Source: Povalibacter uvarum (lineage in GTDB: Bacteria > Pseudomonadota > Gammaproteobacteria > Steroidobacterales > Steroidobacteraceae). From it: a stretch of 64,000 nucleotides of DNA. This document shows, in pieces, positions 23,462 through 33,013 of this stretch. The translations under genes and the position numbers were made by a program. Location: contig NZ_JACHHZ010000002.1 in NCBI RefSeq assembly GCF_014202975.1, positions 744,001-808,000 on the forward strand. The letters run 5' to 3'. The notes beneath the pieces were generated by a model. That model saw only the letters and a list, made by a program, of their open reading frames with translations, made no database searches and was not told where the DNA came from. The stretch's first letter is position 1; every line of letters starts with the position of its first letter.

Positions 23462-24496
23462 ATGCGATCTTCGAGCAGCGCGACGAATGCCACGACCGGC
23501 TTCGCCAGCACGGCGCTGCTCTGGCTTGAGATCCTTGCGCTCGCGATCGGCGTCCTGCAGTTCGCGTTTGCTCCGAACACGGTTCAACAGCCTCTCGTTG
23601 TCGCCCTCGCGCTCGCCTTCCTGACTACCACCATCCTCATCGTGCGAACGGTGCCCGCGTTGCAGCGGCCCGCGTCGCGCCAGCATTGGATCGGCATCGT
23701 TTCCTGCGTCGTTTACGTCACGCTGGTTGCCGCAGCCACTGGTGCCGCTCACAGCGCGCTCGTCGCGCTCTATCTGATCCCGCTCGCCGCCATTGCACTC
23801 GCGTTCGGTCGCTGGTGGCTCGTTGCGCTGCTCGCACTCGTCATCGCGGGGCTGGGCATGTTGCTCGGCGCACTGACGCCCGGCGTCGCCATCCACAGTC
23901 CCGAGTTCGGGATGCTGATGCTGAGCAAGTTGTTGCCGGGCGTTGCGGTTGCGCTGATTCTCGGCGCGCTGATCGAACAGATGCAGACGGCCGTGCAGCG
24001 GATTTCAGATCTCGCCGCGAGCGATCCGCTGACGGGCTTGCTCAACGTGCGGTCGTTCGAAGACGTTCTGCAGCAGGAACATCGCAAGGCCGAGAGGTTC
24101 GGCCGTCCGTACACGCTGGTGATGGTCGACGTCGACAATCTCGCTGTCGTCAACGAATCGCTCGGGCACGATGCGGGCAGCCAGGTGATCGTTTCCGTGG
24201 CCGCCGCAATCGGCCGTTCGATTCGCGCATCCGACGTCGCGGCGCGGGTCGGCGGCGACGAATTCATCGTGCTCCTGAGCGAAACAGACGGCCCGACCGG
24301 CGGCCTCATCGCCCAGCGCATTCGCAACAACATCTACTCGAGCACGATTTCCGTCGCCAACCGGCTGATCCGCGCGAACGCGAGCGTCGGCACCGCGACG
24401 TTCCCGGAGGATCACCTGTATCCGAAGGAACTCATGATGCTCGTGGGTCAGCGCATGCAGCAGGATCGGGAGTTGCGTGCGGCGCAGGCGAAGTAG
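23462..24496 (+). CDS. Membrane diguanylate cyclase
   Basis: A 344-residue protein with about six transmembrane helices (residues 15-175) and a C-terminal GGDEF domain starting near SDPLTGLLN. The active site is the intact RVGGDEF, and metal and substrate residues (DVDNLAVVNESLGH) are present. It should make c-di-GMP from GTP in response to a membrane signal. It begins 6 bp after ctpA, so co-transcription is likely. A possible EAL phosphodiesterase is two genes upstream, giving make-and-break enzymes in one locus. Confidence 0.92.
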   Translation: MRSSSSATNATTGFASTALLWLEILALAIGVLQFAFAPNTVQQPLVVALALAFLTTTILIVRTVPALQRPASRQHWIGIVSCVVYVTLVAAATGAAHSALVALYLIPLAAIALAFGRWWLVALLALVIAGLGMLLGALTPGVAIHSPEFGMLMLSKLLPGVAVALILGALIEQMQTAVQRISDLAASDPLTGLLNVRSFEDVLQQEHRKAERFGRPYTLVMVDVDNLAVVNESLGHDAGSQVIVSVAAAIGRSIRASDVAARVGGDEFIVLLSETDGPTGGLIAQRIRNNIYSSTISVANRLIRANASVGTATFPEDHLYPKELMMLVGQRMQQDRELRAAQAK

Positions 24497-24505
24497 GGAT
24501 CGCGT

Positions 24506-24572
24506 CGTCATCCCCGCGTACGCGGGGATCCATCTTTTGTTCAAGAATGGATTCCCGCCTTCGCGGGAATGA
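24506..24572. repeat. Paired REP-like element, copy 1
   Basis: Two facing units: GTCATCCCCGCG...GCGGGGATCCA and TGGATTCCCGCC...GGGAATGAC. The pattern GTCATTCCCGCG-GCGGGAATCCA is widespread in proteobacterial genomes as a REP or small mobile repeat. A second copy is at 41002-41067. It lies between convergent genes. Confidence 0.85.
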
Positions 24573-24581
24573 CGGACAGCC

Positions 24582-24974
24582 TCAGCCGCCTGCGATCAGC
24601 GACCGGATCGCCCCCACCAGCGTCCCCACCAGGAACACGAAGATCGGGATGAACGTGAGCAGGAAGCCGAGCGACCGGCTCTTCGGATCACGGATGTAAG
24701 TGATCGCATAGACCGTTCGCCCGATGAGGAAAAGAGAGCCGATCCCGGCGGCCCACACCGGATTCCAGTAGTACGCATAGATCCACATCGACGGTACGAA
24801 TAACAGCAGCTGCTCGGCGGTGTTCATATGGACGCGAAACCACCGGTCGAACATCTCATGACCCGTCGTGGCAGGCGCGGCGACGCCATAACGCTTGCGT
24901 GCCCGTCCCACCAGTATTCCCAGCAGCAGGAATTGAATGAGCGCGAGCGCAGTGACAATTGCGACGTAGTCCAT
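24582..24974 (-). CDS. MAPEG family membrane protein
   Basis: A 130-residue protein with four predicted transmembrane helices. The family motif is RVHMNTAEQLLLFVPSMWI, as in microsomal glutathione S-transferase-like proteins. Bacterial members are thought to act on glutathione or lipid-like substrates in the membrane, but the substrate here is unknown. It converges on the diguanylate cyclase gene across the REP pair and is divergent from hmgA, separated by 212 bp. No operon partner is visible. Confidence 0.88.
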   Translation of the reverse strand: MDYVAIVTALALIQFLLLGILVGRARKRYGVAAPATTGHEMFDRWFRVHMNTAEQLLLFVPSMWIYAYYWNPVWAAGIGSLFLIGRTVYAITYIRDPKSRSLGFLLTFIPIFVFLVGTLVGAIRSLIAGG

Positions 24975-25033
24975 GGGATCCCTCGTGAAGGCAGCCGTTG
25001 TAGTTTAGGTATGGCCGTGGGGAAGATTAGCCG

Positions 25034-25078
25034 AACGACCAGCGCGTGGGTATCGACACCACGCGACCAATGGTCGTT
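25034..25078. promoter_or_regulatory. Nested dyad upstream of hmgA, possible operator
   Basis: An outer pair AACGACC (25034-25040) and GGTCGTT (25072-25078) encloses an inner pair CGCGTGG (25043-25049) and CCACGCG (25059-25065). The overlapping palindrome GACCAATGGTC is at 25065-25075. It lies about 110-150 bp before hmgA. HmgR-type repressors control this pathway in Pseudomonas, but no regulator gene is in the window. Confidence 0.4.
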
Positions 25079-25186
25079 TGGGACGAAGGAATGATCCCGC
25101 TGGGATGAGGAGCGCGGAGCGAGTATCTTTCGCACCGCGAAGGTGCGGTGCCTTCCGCCATCGTATACAAGCGAGGCAGCACGATC

Positions 25187-26485
25187 ATGACGGTCGAATC
25201 GCGATTGCAGTATCTGAGTGGCTTCGCGAACCACTTCGCCACCGAAGCACGCGCGGGTGCGCTGCCCGTGGGCCGCAACTCGCCGCAACGCGCCGCGTTC
25301 GGTTTGTATGCCGAGCAGTTCTCCGGCACGGCTTTCACTGCACCGCGCCACGCGAACCGCCGTTCCTGGCTCTATAGGATTCGACCAGCGGCGATGCACG
25401 GTGCATTCGAACGCATCACGGACGGCCTCGTGACGAACAGCTTCGATGAAGTCGAAACGTCGCCGAGTCAGCTGCGTTGGAGTCCGCTGCCTTTTCCGAC
25501 GCAGCCGACGGATTTCGTCCAGGGCCTCACGACAGCCGGCGGCAACGGTTCGCCTGATGCGCAGAGCGGCTGCGCGATCTACTGGTACGTCGCGAATCGC
25601 TCGATGCAGGATCGCTTCTTCTACGACGCCGACGGTGAATTGTTGATCGTGCCGCAGCAGGGTCGCCTGCGCCTCGCCACCGAGCTCGGTGTCATCGAGA
25701 TCGAGCCGCAGGAGATCGCAGTGATCCCACGCGGCCTGCGATTCCGCGTCGAGCTGCCCGACGGCCAGGCACGTGGTTACGTCTGCGAGAATTTCGGCGC
25801 GCCGTTTCGCCTTCCGGATCTCGGACCCATCGGGTCGAACGGTCTCGCGAATCCGCGCGATTTCGAATCGCCCGTTGCGTGGTACGAAGATCGCGAGGGC
25901 GATTTCGAGCTGGTCGCGAAGTTCCTCGGCCATCTCTGGGCGGCACGCATCGATCATTCGCCACTCGACGTCGTCGCCTGGCACGGCAACAACGCGCCCT
26001 ACAAGTACGATCTGCGGCGCTTCAACACGATCGGCTCGATCAGCTTCGACCATCCCGATCCGTCCATCTTCCTCGTGCTGCAATCGCCCAGTGACACGCC
26101 CGGCGTCGACACGATCGACTTCGTGATCTTTCCGCCTCGCTGGCTGACGATGGAAGACACGTTCCGTCCGCCCTGGTTTCATCGCAACATCGCCAGCGAG
26201 TTCATGGGCCTGATCACCGGCATCTACGATGCGAAGGCCGAAGGCTTTGCACCGGGCGGTGCATCGCTTCACAACTGCATGAGCGGCCATGGGCCCGATG
26301 CAACGACGTTCGAACGTGCCAGCGCTGCGGACACGACCACGCCGCACAAGGTGAGCGACACGATGGCGTTCATGTTCGAAACGCGCCAGGTCATCCGGCC
26401 GACGCGTCATGCGCTCGCGCTTCCGCAACTCCAGTCCGACTACGCGCAGTGCTGGCACGGGCTGCGCAAGAACTTCCGTCCATGA
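25187..26485 (+). CDS. hmgA: Homogentisate 1,2-dioxygenase
   Basis: The 432-residue iron(II) enzyme opens the ring of homogentisate to maleylacetoacetate in tyrosine and phenylalanine breakdown. The predicted iron ligands His332, Glu338 and His368 have the same spacing as the human His335/Glu341/His371. ATG 25187 has GAGG upstream and yields [17 protein letters not shown], the family start; the frame is open 13 codons further up. fahA starts within the stop codon (ATGA). The maleylacetoacetate isomerase gene is not seen here and must be elsewhere or replaced. Confidence 0.97.
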   Translation: MTVESRLQYLSGFANHFATEARAGALPVGRNSPQRAAFGLYAEQFSGTAFTAPRHANRRSWLYRIRPAAMHGAFERITDGLVTNSFDEVETSPSQLRWSPLPFPTQPTDFVQGLTTAGGNGSPDAQSGCAIYWYVANRSMQDRFFYDADGELLIVPQQGRLRLATELGVIEIEPQEIAVIPRGLRFRVELPDGQARGYVCENFGAPFRLPDLGPIGSNGLANPRDFESPVAWYEDREGDFELVAKFLGHLWAARIDHSPLDVVAWHGNNAPYKYDLRRFNTIGSISFDHPDPSIFLVLQSPSDTPGVDTIDFVIFPPRWLTMEDTFRPPWFHRNIASEFMGLITGIYDAKAEGFAPGGASLHNCMSGHGPDATTFERASAADTTTPHKVSDTMAFMFETRQVIRPTRHALALPQLQSDYAQCWHGLRKNFRP

Positions 26486-27786
26486 CATTGAACGACACAC
26501 ACGATCCGGCTCTGACGAGCTGGGTGGATTCCGCGAATCGCGCGGATGCGGATTTCCCGATCCAGAATCTGCCCTTTGCCGTCTTTCGACGTCGAGGCAC
26601 GCAGGAAGCGTTTCGCGTCGGCGTCGCTATCGGCGACCAGATCGTGGATGTGCACGCGCTGCGAACGTTGCGCGTCATCACAGGAACGGCGAGCGATGCG
26701 CTCGAAGCAGCGCATGGCTCGACGCTCAATCGCTTCATGTCCGCTGGTGCGAGCGCATGGACGACATTGCGTGCCGCACTGGTGGGCATGCTGCGTGGCG
26801 ACTCGTCTCACCGCGCAGCTGTCGAACCGACACTGGTGCCGCAGGCAATCGCGGAATACGCGTTGCCCGCGACGATCGGCGACTACACGGATTTCTATGC
26901 ATCCGTTCATCACGCGACCGCGGTGGGCCGGCTCTTTCGCCCCGACAACCCACTGCTGCCGAACTACAAGTGGGTGCCGATCGCGTATCACGGCCGCTCA
27001 TCGTCGATCTCGGTGTCCGGGGGTTCCGTGCGTCGTCCTCATGGACAACTGCTCGCGCCGGGCGCCGACAAGCCGCAGCTCGGACCGAGTCGCCGGCTCG
27101 ACTATGAATTCGAAGTCGGCACGTTCATCGGTGTCGGCAACACGCTCGGGTCGCCGATCGCGATCGAGTCCGCCGAACAGCATGTCTTCGGGCTGTGCCT
27201 GCTCAACGACTGGTCCGCGCGCGACATTCAGGCGTGGGAATATCAGCCGCTCGGGCCGTTCCTCGCGAAGAACTTCGCGACGACGATCTCGCCCTGGATC
27301 GTGACGATGGAAGCGCTCGCGCCGTTTCGCACTTCCTGGCAACGGGCTGCCGAGGATCCGCAGCCACTGCCGTATCTCGATAGCCCGTCGCTTCGCAGTG
27401 GCGGTGCCATCGACATGGAACTCGAAGCGTTCCTCGAAACCAAGCGCATGCGCTCCGACAGCCGCCCGCCGCATCGTCTCTCACGTTCGAACTTCAGGCA
27501 CTCGTACTGGACAGTCGGGCAGATGGTGGCGCATCACACGATCAACGGCTGCAATCTCTCAGCGGGCGATCTGCTCGGCAGCGGCACGCAATCGGGCCCA
27601 CAGCCGGAAGAAGCAGGTTCGCTTCTCGAATTGACCAGCGGCGGCAAACTGCCTGTGCAGCTCCCGGCTGGCGAAACACGCACGTTTCTCGAAGACGGCG
27701 ACAGCGTCATCTTCCGCGCCTGGTGCGAACGCGCTGGTCAGCGAAGGATCGGTTTCGGCGAAGCCAGGGCAACGATCAGCGGCTAG
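26482..27786 (+). CDS. fahA: Fumarylacetoacetase
   Basis: A 434-residue hydrolase that splits fumarylacetoacetate into fumarate and acetoacetate, the last step of tyrosine catabolism. The N-terminal SH3-like domain is followed by the FAH fold. The metal ligand Asp137 and the general-base His144 lie in [17 protein letters not shown], with further motifs [10 protein letters not shown] and [21 protein letters not shown]. The start ATG overlaps the hmgA stop by 4 bp, implying translational coupling; an upstream ATG 11 codons earlier lies inside hmgA and is less likely. Confidence 0.97.
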   Translation: MTLNDTHDPALTSWVDSANRADADFPIQNLPFAVFRRRGTQEAFRVGVAIGDQIVDVHALRTLRVITGTASDALEAAHGSTLNRFMSAGASAWTTLRAALVGMLRGDSSHRAAVEPTLVPQAIAEYALPATIGDYTDFYASVHHATAVGRLFRPDNPLLPNYKWVPIAYHGRSSSISVSGGSVRRPHGQLLAPGADKPQLGPSRRLDYEFEVGTFIGVGNTLGSPIAIESAEQHVFGLCLLNDWSARDIQAWEYQPLGPFLAKNFATTISPWIVTMEALAPFRTSWQRAAEDPQPLPYLDSPSLRSGGAIDMELEAFLETKRMRSDSRPPHRLSRSNFRHSYWTVGQMVAHHTINGCNLSAGDLLGSGTQSGPQPEEAGSLLELTSGGKLPVQLPAGETRTFLEDGDSVIFRAWCERAGQRRIGFGEARATISG

Positions 27787-27812
27787 GCGCTCAATCCGCC
27801 GGAACATCGGCA

Positions 27813-28574
27813 ATGAACGAACAGGGAAGAATCGATCCGCCGAAGCTGCCCGTCGCCCGGGTGATCGTGACCGCCCTCTGGCATTGCTGGAAATCGAGCC
27901 GGGCAATCCTCGCCGTCATGGTCCTGCCTGCGCTCGTCGTCGCGCTCGTGACATTCCTGATGTTCAGGAGCAGCGCATTGCCAGATGCTCCTGTGAGATG
28001 GGTGGCCCGCGGCATTCAGGTATTCGTATTGATCTTCGCAGCGGTGTCCTGTCACCGCGTGATCCTGCTGGGGCCTGAGTCGGTTCCCCGCTGGGGAGTC
28101 ACCGGCTGGCATCGGCGCGAATGGGGATTCGTACTGCTTGCGCTGATCGTCGGGATTGCCTCGACCGCGTCATCGCTGGCCGGAGGCATTGCGGCCTCGA
28201 TCGTGCTGATGATCCCCGTCAACCTGCTCGATGTGGCTTCGCAAAGCTGGATGATCTGGTGCACGGAGGCTTCCACGCTGATCGTGGGTGCCTACGTCAT
28301 GGGCAGACTTTCGCTTGCGCTGCCCGCGATGGCCGTGGACGAGCCGATCAATCTCAGAGATGCGTGGCGACTGTCGAGCGGAAATGCAGTACGGCTCATG
28401 GTACTGGTCGCGGTCATCCCATGGCTGCTGCGATTCGCTGAGTCGCAGCTTGCCGCCATGTTTCAGTCGCCGGCGGATTACTGGACCGTAAGTACCGCTC
28501 TCTATCTGCTGCTTACGCCCTTGGAGATCGCGCTACTGTCCGTGTCGTACCGGGCGCTCAGGCCTGCTGCTTGA
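27813..28574 (+). CDS. Hypothetical integral membrane protein
   Basis: A 253-residue protein with about six hydrophobic segments (near 30-50, 60-80, 105-135, 160-180, 205-220, 225-245). No domain I can name. The start MNEQGRIDPPKL is soluble and charged, then the helices begin. The ATG at 27813 was chosen over an upstream frame extension that overlaps fahA. It begins 26 bp after fahA and could be the third gene of that operon, though nothing links it to tyrosine breakdown. Confidence 0.75.
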   Translation: MNEQGRIDPPKLPVARVIVTALWHCWKSSRAILAVMVLPALVVALVTFLMFRSSALPDAPVRWVARGIQVFVLIFAAVSCHRVILLGPESVPRWGVTGWHRREWGFVLLALIVGIASTASSLAGGIAASIVLMIPVNLLDVASQSWMIWCTEASTLIVGAYVMGRLSLALPAMAVDEPINLRDAWRLSSGNAVRLMVLVAVIPWLLRFAESQLAAMFQSPADYWTVSTALYLLLTPLEIALLSVSYRALRPAA

Positions 28575-28656
28575 ACGAGGCGAGCGAAGCCGGCGGCGGC
28601 AACCCAACTCATGCATCATCGACGTACTTGTCCACTCACGAACCGAGGGTCCTTCC

Positions 28657-29028
28657 ATGACTGGCTTCATCCTTCGTTGCGCGATCGTGGCGCTGGGCTT
28701 GTGGTTCGCGACGAAAGTGCTGTCGGGGTTGCAGTTCGATACGGCTACGACGTTGCTCATCGCTGCGCTGCTGCTTGGCGTCGTGAACGCAATCATCCGC
28801 CCGATCGCCATCGTGCTGACGTTGCCGCTCACGCTCGTGACGCTGGGACTGTTCCTGATCGTGATCAACGCCGCGATGCTGGGTTTGGTCGCTCTGTTAC
28901 TGAGCGGCTTCGCGATCAGCGGCTTCTGGACAGCGGTGGCTGCGTCGCTGATTGTCAGTGTCACTTCGTGGATTGCGTCCGGGCTGATCGGGAACAACGG
29001 GCGGATCGAAGTGATCAAGGGGAAATAG
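28657..29028 (+). CDS. Phage holin family 4 (YvlD-like) membrane protein
   Basis: A 123-residue protein with four hydrophobic helices and the family features LGVVNAIIRPI and LPLTLVTLGLFLIVINAAML. Members are common chromosomal inner-membrane proteins of unknown function; the holin name is historical and does not imply a prophage. No phage genes are near. It converges on the OPT transporter gene, with a hairpin between them. Confidence 0.88.
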   Translation: MTGFILRCAIVALGLWFATKVLSGLQFDTATTLLIAALLLGVVNAIIRPIAIVLTLPLTLVTLGLFLIVINAAMLGLVALLLSGFAISGFWTAVAASLIVSVTSWIASGLIGNNGRIEVIKGK

Positions 29029-29034
29029 AACGAA

Positions 29035-29072
29035 AGCCAGCCAGCTGTTAGCCGGCTAGCAAGTAGCCAGAA
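29035..29072. repeat. TAGCC/GGCTAGC word cluster
   Basis: The words GCCAG, TTAGCC, GGCTAGC and GTAGCCAG crowd about 38 bp right after the holin-family gene and before the terminator hairpin. It resembles the word-rich arms at 47085, 57688 and 62690. Confidence 0.45.
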
Positions 29073-29077
29073 GCGCT

Positions 29078-29103
29078 GTGGGTCCGGGTGAAGCCGGACC
29101 CAC
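29078..29103. terminator. Hairpin between convergent genes
   Basis: A perfect 10-bp stem, GTGGGTCCGG (29078-29087) with CCGGACCCAC (29094-29103), and a 6-nt loop. It lies between two convergent stops and could serve both directions, though neither side has a strong T tract. Confidence 0.65.
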
Positions 29104-29125
29104 AACAAGAAACAGCCGCCGCCGA

Positions 29126-31063
29126 CTAGTTGCTAACGGTGCCCTTCGCTCCGGACGCGCGGAACAGCAGCCAGCCTACGATGGCCAGGACCACCAGGCC
29201 AACGAACTGGTTGAAGTGGAACTGCTCCGGCAGTGCGAGGACGTCGGCTCGTTCGCTCAGCACGATCGGGATCGCGATGGCGATGCCCATCAGCGCTTCG
29301 CCGGTGATCAGGCCTGCGGAGAACAGCACGCCGGGACGGTGAACGCGGTCACGCAGCGATTCATCGTGAGTACCCACCACGCCGTGGCGCTTCTCGACGA
29401 AGTACGCGAGCAGTCCGCCGAGGAAGATCGGCACCATCAGCTCGAGCGGCAGATAGATACCGATAGCCGCTGCGAGCACCGGCACGCGGAAGCTGGAGTT
29501 GCGCGACTTCAGCCAGTTGTCGAAGGCGATCACGATCGCTCCGATCACGCCGCCGGCGATGATCATGTCCCAGGGTAATTTGCCGCCGAACAGTCCCTGC
29601 GCAACCGAAGCCATCAGTGTGGCCTGCGGCGCCTGCAGGGAGCCGGGGCGAGTCGGATCACCGATGCCGTACGCTTGCGCCAGCAGGTTCAGCACCGGCG
29701 CCATGATGAGCGCGCAGGAGAACGCGCCGATGCCCAGCATCACCTGCTGCTTCCACGGTGTCGCGCCGACGAGATAACCGGCCTTGAGATCCTGGAGATT
29801 GTCGCCGCCGACCGCAGCTGCGCAGCAGACCACTGCACCGATCATGATTGCGGCCACTGCGCCGATCTTCGAATCGCTGCCCAGCAGCAGCATCAAAACG
29901 GACGATGCAAACAGGATGGTGGCTATGGTGATGCCGGACACCGGGTTGTTCGACGAACCGACGAGACCCGCGAGATAGGCGGACACCGATACGAACAGGA
30001 AGCCGGCGACGATCATGATGATCGTCATCGGGATGCTCACGCCCCAGTTCTGAACGATCGCCTGGTACAAGCCGGCCAGCGGCAGCACGAACAGCATCAG
30101 GGCGATCAGCATCCACTTCATCGGCAGATCGCGTTCGGTCTCGGCGAGATTCGCGCCCGCACCCTTGCGGGCTGCTGCGATTCCGCTCCGGATGCCCGAC
30201 AGCAGCGACCGGCGCAGCGAGAACAGCGTCCAGATGCCGCCGACCAGCATCGTGCCCACACCGAGGTACCGGATGCGATCGCCGCGGATGATCGCCGCCG
30301 CTTCTGCCGCAGTCTTGCCGATCACTTTGGCCGCAACTTCCGGATCGCCGTTGAGCAGGAACGCGTAATAGAACGGAATCGCGATGTTGTAAGCGAGGAT
30401 GCTGCCGGAGAGGACGACGATGCCGATGTTGAGCCCGACGATGTAACCCACGCCGAGCAGCGCGGGCGACAGGCCCGTGCCCATGTAGCCGAGATACTTG
30501 CCGAAGAAGCCGGCGCCGGCTGCATTGTCAGGGATCATGCGCAAGCCGCTTTCCGCAGCCAGCTTGACCAGCGCGCCGATGCCCGCGGAGAGGCCCAGGA
30601 TCTTCAGGCCCGGGCCCGGATTCTCACCGGCCTTGAGAACTTCCGCCGCTGCTTTGCCCTCGGGGAACGGCAGCGGCTGCTCGACGATCATCGAGCGGCG
30701 CAGCGGCACCGAGAACAACACGCCGAGCAGGCCACCGAGACCGGCAATCGCCAGCACCCAGGAGTATTTGAAGTCCTGCCAGTAGTTGAGAATGATCAGC
30801 GCCGGAATGGTGAAGATCACCCCGGCGGCGATGGACGAGCCCGCCGACGCGCCGGTCTGCACGATGTTGTTCTCGAGAATCGTGCCGCCGCCCAGCAACC
30901 TCAGAACGCCCATCGACACCACCGCTGCCGGGATCGCTGTTGCGATCGTCAGCCCCGCGAACAGACCGAGGTACGTGTTCGCCGCCGCGAGGACCATCGC
31001 GAGGATGATGGAGAGGATGATCGCGCGCGGCGTGAGTTGGGCCACGGGAGGTGTTGAGTTCAT
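29126..31063 (-). CDS. OPT family oligopeptide transporter
   Basis: A 645-residue transporter with about 14-16 membrane helices. The start region LTPRAIILSIILAMVLAAANTY is typical of bacterial OPT proteins, and PFPEGKAAAEVLKAG is the family motif. OPT members carry peptides or metal chelates by proton symport; the substrate here is unknown. It follows the M2 peptidase and POT transporter genes on the same strand, which suggests peptide uptake. The 111-bp gap upstream holds a GTGATC repeat element, so it may have its own promoter. Confidence 0.93.
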   Translation of the reverse strand: MNSTPPVAQLTPRAIILSIILAMVLAAANTYLGLFAGLTIATAIPAAVVSMGVLRLLGGGTILENNIVQTGASAGSSIAAGVIFTIPALIILNYWQDFKYSWVLAIAGLGGLLGVLFSVPLRRSMIVEQPLPFPEGKAAAEVLKAGENPGPGLKILGLSAGIGALVKLAAESGLRMIPDNAAGAGFFGKYLGYMGTGLSPALLGVGYIVGLNIGIVVLSGSILAYNIAIPFYYAFLLNGDPEVAAKVIGKTAAEAAAIIRGDRIRYLGVGTMLVGGIWTLFSLRRSLLSGIRSGIAAARKGAGANLAETERDLPMKWMLIALMLFVLPLAGLYQAIVQNWGVSIPMTIIMIVAGFLFVSVSAYLAGLVGSSNNPVSGITIATILFASSVLMLLLGSDSKIGAVAAIMIGAVVCCAAAVGGDNLQDLKAGYLVGATPWKQQVMLGIGAFSCALIMAPVLNLLAQAYGIGDPTRPGSLQAPQATLMASVAQGLFGGKLPWDMIIAGGVIGAIVIAFDNWLKSRNSSFRVPVLAAAIGIYLPLELMVPIFLGGLLAYFVEKRHGVVGTHDESLRDRVHRPGVLFSAGLITGEALMGIAIAIPIVLSERADVLALPEQFHFNQFVGLVVLAIVGWLLFRASGAKGTVSN

Positions 31064-31168
31064 GGGTGATCCGATGATCCTGTGATCGTGGTGCGCCCCG
31101 ACGCGCTGAGTGTTCTTCCTTTCGATTCTGCCATGATCACCGGATCACTCGATCACAGGATCACGCTG
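31064..31168. repeat. Inverted element of GTGATC/GATCAC words, copy A
   Basis: The left arm (31064-31092) reads GGTGATCC, GATGATCC, TGTGATCG; the right arm (31131-31168) reads CATGATCACC, GGATCACT, CGATCACAGGATCAC. The arms are imperfect reverse complements about 38 bp apart. A related element with the same words is at 61703-61781. Confidence 0.65.
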
Positions 31169-31174
31169 CGGGTG

Positions 31175-32995
31175 TCACCACCCGCAACTCTGCCCCTTGT
31201 TCTGCTCTTCCAGCCAGGCCAGGAGCGGTCCGAAGTATTCCGTAATCGCTGACGCGTCCATATCGCGGGTTCCCGTCAGTTTCTCCAGCGTGTCCTGCCA
31301 CGGCTGGCTCTGGCCGAGCGCCAGCATCTCGCGGAAGCGCTTGCCTGCTTCGGCGTTGCCGTAGACCGAGCACTCGCTCAGTGGACCCTTGTGGCCGGCG
31401 GCATCACACAGCGCCTTGTGGAACTGGAACTGCAGGATGAACGACAGGAAGTAGCGCGTGTACGGCGTGTTGCCCGGGATGTGATATTTCGCACCCGGAT
31501 CGAAATCCTCTTCGCTGCGCGGCACCGGTGCGGAGACACCCTGGTACTGCTCTCGCAGCTGCCACCATGCGGCGTTGTAGTTCTCGGGCTTCACCTCGCC
31601 GGAGAACACTTTCCAGCGCCACTCGTCGATCATCTTGCCGAACGGCAGGAACGCGATCTTGTCGAGCGCGAGCTTCATCTGCGTGTTGATCGTCGCTTCG
31701 TGACTCTGCTTCACCGGTCCCGCGAGGCCGATGCTGTGCAGGTACGCCGGCGTCATCGACAGATTCACCGTATCGCCGATCGCTTCGTGGAAGCCGTCGT
31801 GCGCGCCGCTCTGGAACAGGTACGGCTGATCCTTGTACGAGAGGTAGTAAAAGACGTGGCCGAGCTCGTGATACACCGTCATCAGGTGTTCCTGCGTCGG
31901 CTCGATGCACTGCTTGATGCGCACGTCCTCGTAGCTGTCCATCGACCATGCGCTCGCATGGCACTGAACGTCGCGATCGCGAGGCTGCTTGAGGAGTGAA
32001 CGTTCCCAGAATGTCTGCGGCAGCTTCGGGAAGCCGAGCGAGACGTAGAAGTTCTCGGCCGACTGCGTGATTTTCACCGGGTCATACTTCTGCTTCACCA
32101 GCGCGTTGGTGACGTTGAGATCCGACACGCCGGGATACGGCTCGACCAGCGGATAGATCTCCGCCCACTGTTGCGCCCACATGTTGCCCAGCAGGTGCGC
32201 CGGAATCGGCTTGCCGTTCGGCACGCGTTCGGCGCCGTAAGTCTTCTGCAGCTTGCCGCGCACGTAGCAATGAAGCTGGCCGTAGAGCGGCTTCACCTGA
32301 TCCCACAGGCGCGCGGCTTCTTTAGTGAAATCATCGGGCGGCATGTCGTAACCGGAGCGCCACATCGCGCCGAGATCCGAGTAGCCCAGCTCTCGCGAGC
32401 CTTCATTCGCGAGCTCGACGAAACGAACGTATTCCTTGCGGATCGGACGTGCCGTCGAATGCCAGCCGGTCCACGCATCGGTCAGTTCATCGTAGTTGCG
32501 GCTCTTCGCCATGATCTCGACGAGCTGGCCCTGGTCCTTGCACGACTCGGGACCTTGCGGGCAGTACTTCGCGGCGCCGTAGAGGCCTTCCATCTTCGAT
32601 GTCGTCGCCGTGAGTTCGGCACGCTTCGCCGGATCCTTCGGCGCGGGTGCTGCGACGGCGAGCTTCAGCAAAGAGATCGAACGCGCGGTCGAGGGATCGA
32701 GTTGCTCGCTGGCGTACGCCTTCGACTGCTCGACAGCGTTGCCGAAGTATTCGAGGTAACGCTCGTTCGCCTTGGCGTTCAGGAACTCGGTGTCGGGATT
32801 GATGAACGTCGCATAGGCGAACCCTGCCGCTGCGAGCTCCTTGCCTTCCTCCTTCATTTCGTTGTTCACGCGAGCGACGAACTCGGTGGCGGATTCCTTC
32901 GGCGCCTGCGCTTCGACGGGGGCCTTGCTGCAGCCAGCGGCTGCGAGCAGCGCGATCGAAATCGCGCCGCTGAGGGTGAGACTCTTCTTCATCAT
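31175..32995 (-). CDS. M2 family peptidyl-dipeptidase, lipoprotein (ACE-like)
   Basis: A 606-residue zinc metallopeptidase of the angiotensin-converting-enzyme family, which removes C-terminal dipeptides. The signal peptide ends in the lipobox LAAAGC with Cys22, so it is anchored on the periplasmic side or outer membrane. Zinc ligands are His376 and His380 in HELGH plus Glu404, 28 residues after His376, as in human ACE (383/387/411). It is flanked by two peptide-transporter genes; released dipeptides would be imported by the POT protein encoded 18 bp upstream. Confidence 0.95.
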   Translation of the reverse strand: MMKKSLTLSGAISIALLAAAGCSKAPVEAQAPKESATEFVARVNNEMKEEGKELAAAGFAYATFINPDTEFLNAKANERYLEYFGNAVEQSKAYASEQLDPSTARSISLLKLAVAAPAPKDPAKRAELTATTSKMEGLYGAAKYCPQGPESCKDQGQLVEIMAKSRNYDELTDAWTGWHSTARPIRKEYVRFVELANEGSRELGYSDLGAMWRSGYDMPPDDFTKEAARLWDQVKPLYGQLHCYVRGKLQKTYGAERVPNGKPIPAHLLGNMWAQQWAEIYPLVEPYPGVSDLNVTNALVKQKYDPVKITQSAENFYVSLGFPKLPQTFWERSLLKQPRDRDVQCHASAWSMDSYEDVRIKQCIEPTQEHLMTVYHELGHVFYYLSYKDQPYLFQSGAHDGFHEAIGDTVNLSMTPAYLHSIGLAGPVKQSHEATINTQMKLALDKIAFLPFGKMIDEWRWKVFSGEVKPENYNAAWWQLREQYQGVSAPVPRSEEDFDPGAKYHIPGNTPYTRYFLSFILQFQFHKALCDAAGHKGPLSECSVYGNAEAGKRFREMLALGQSQPWQDTLEKLTGTRDMDASAITEYFGPLLAWLEEQNKGQSCGW

Positions 32996-33013
32996 GTTTA
33001 CCCGGATCGTTTG

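Noticed and set aside
28657-29028. Prophage remnant, because of the holin family name
   Set aside because: No other phage gene is near; this family is a common chromosomal membrane protein.
29675-31057. Antisense frame of 460 codons over the OPT gene
   Set aside because: The translation is low-complexity Arg/Asp/Gln-rich; the minus-strand OPT protein is a clear family member.
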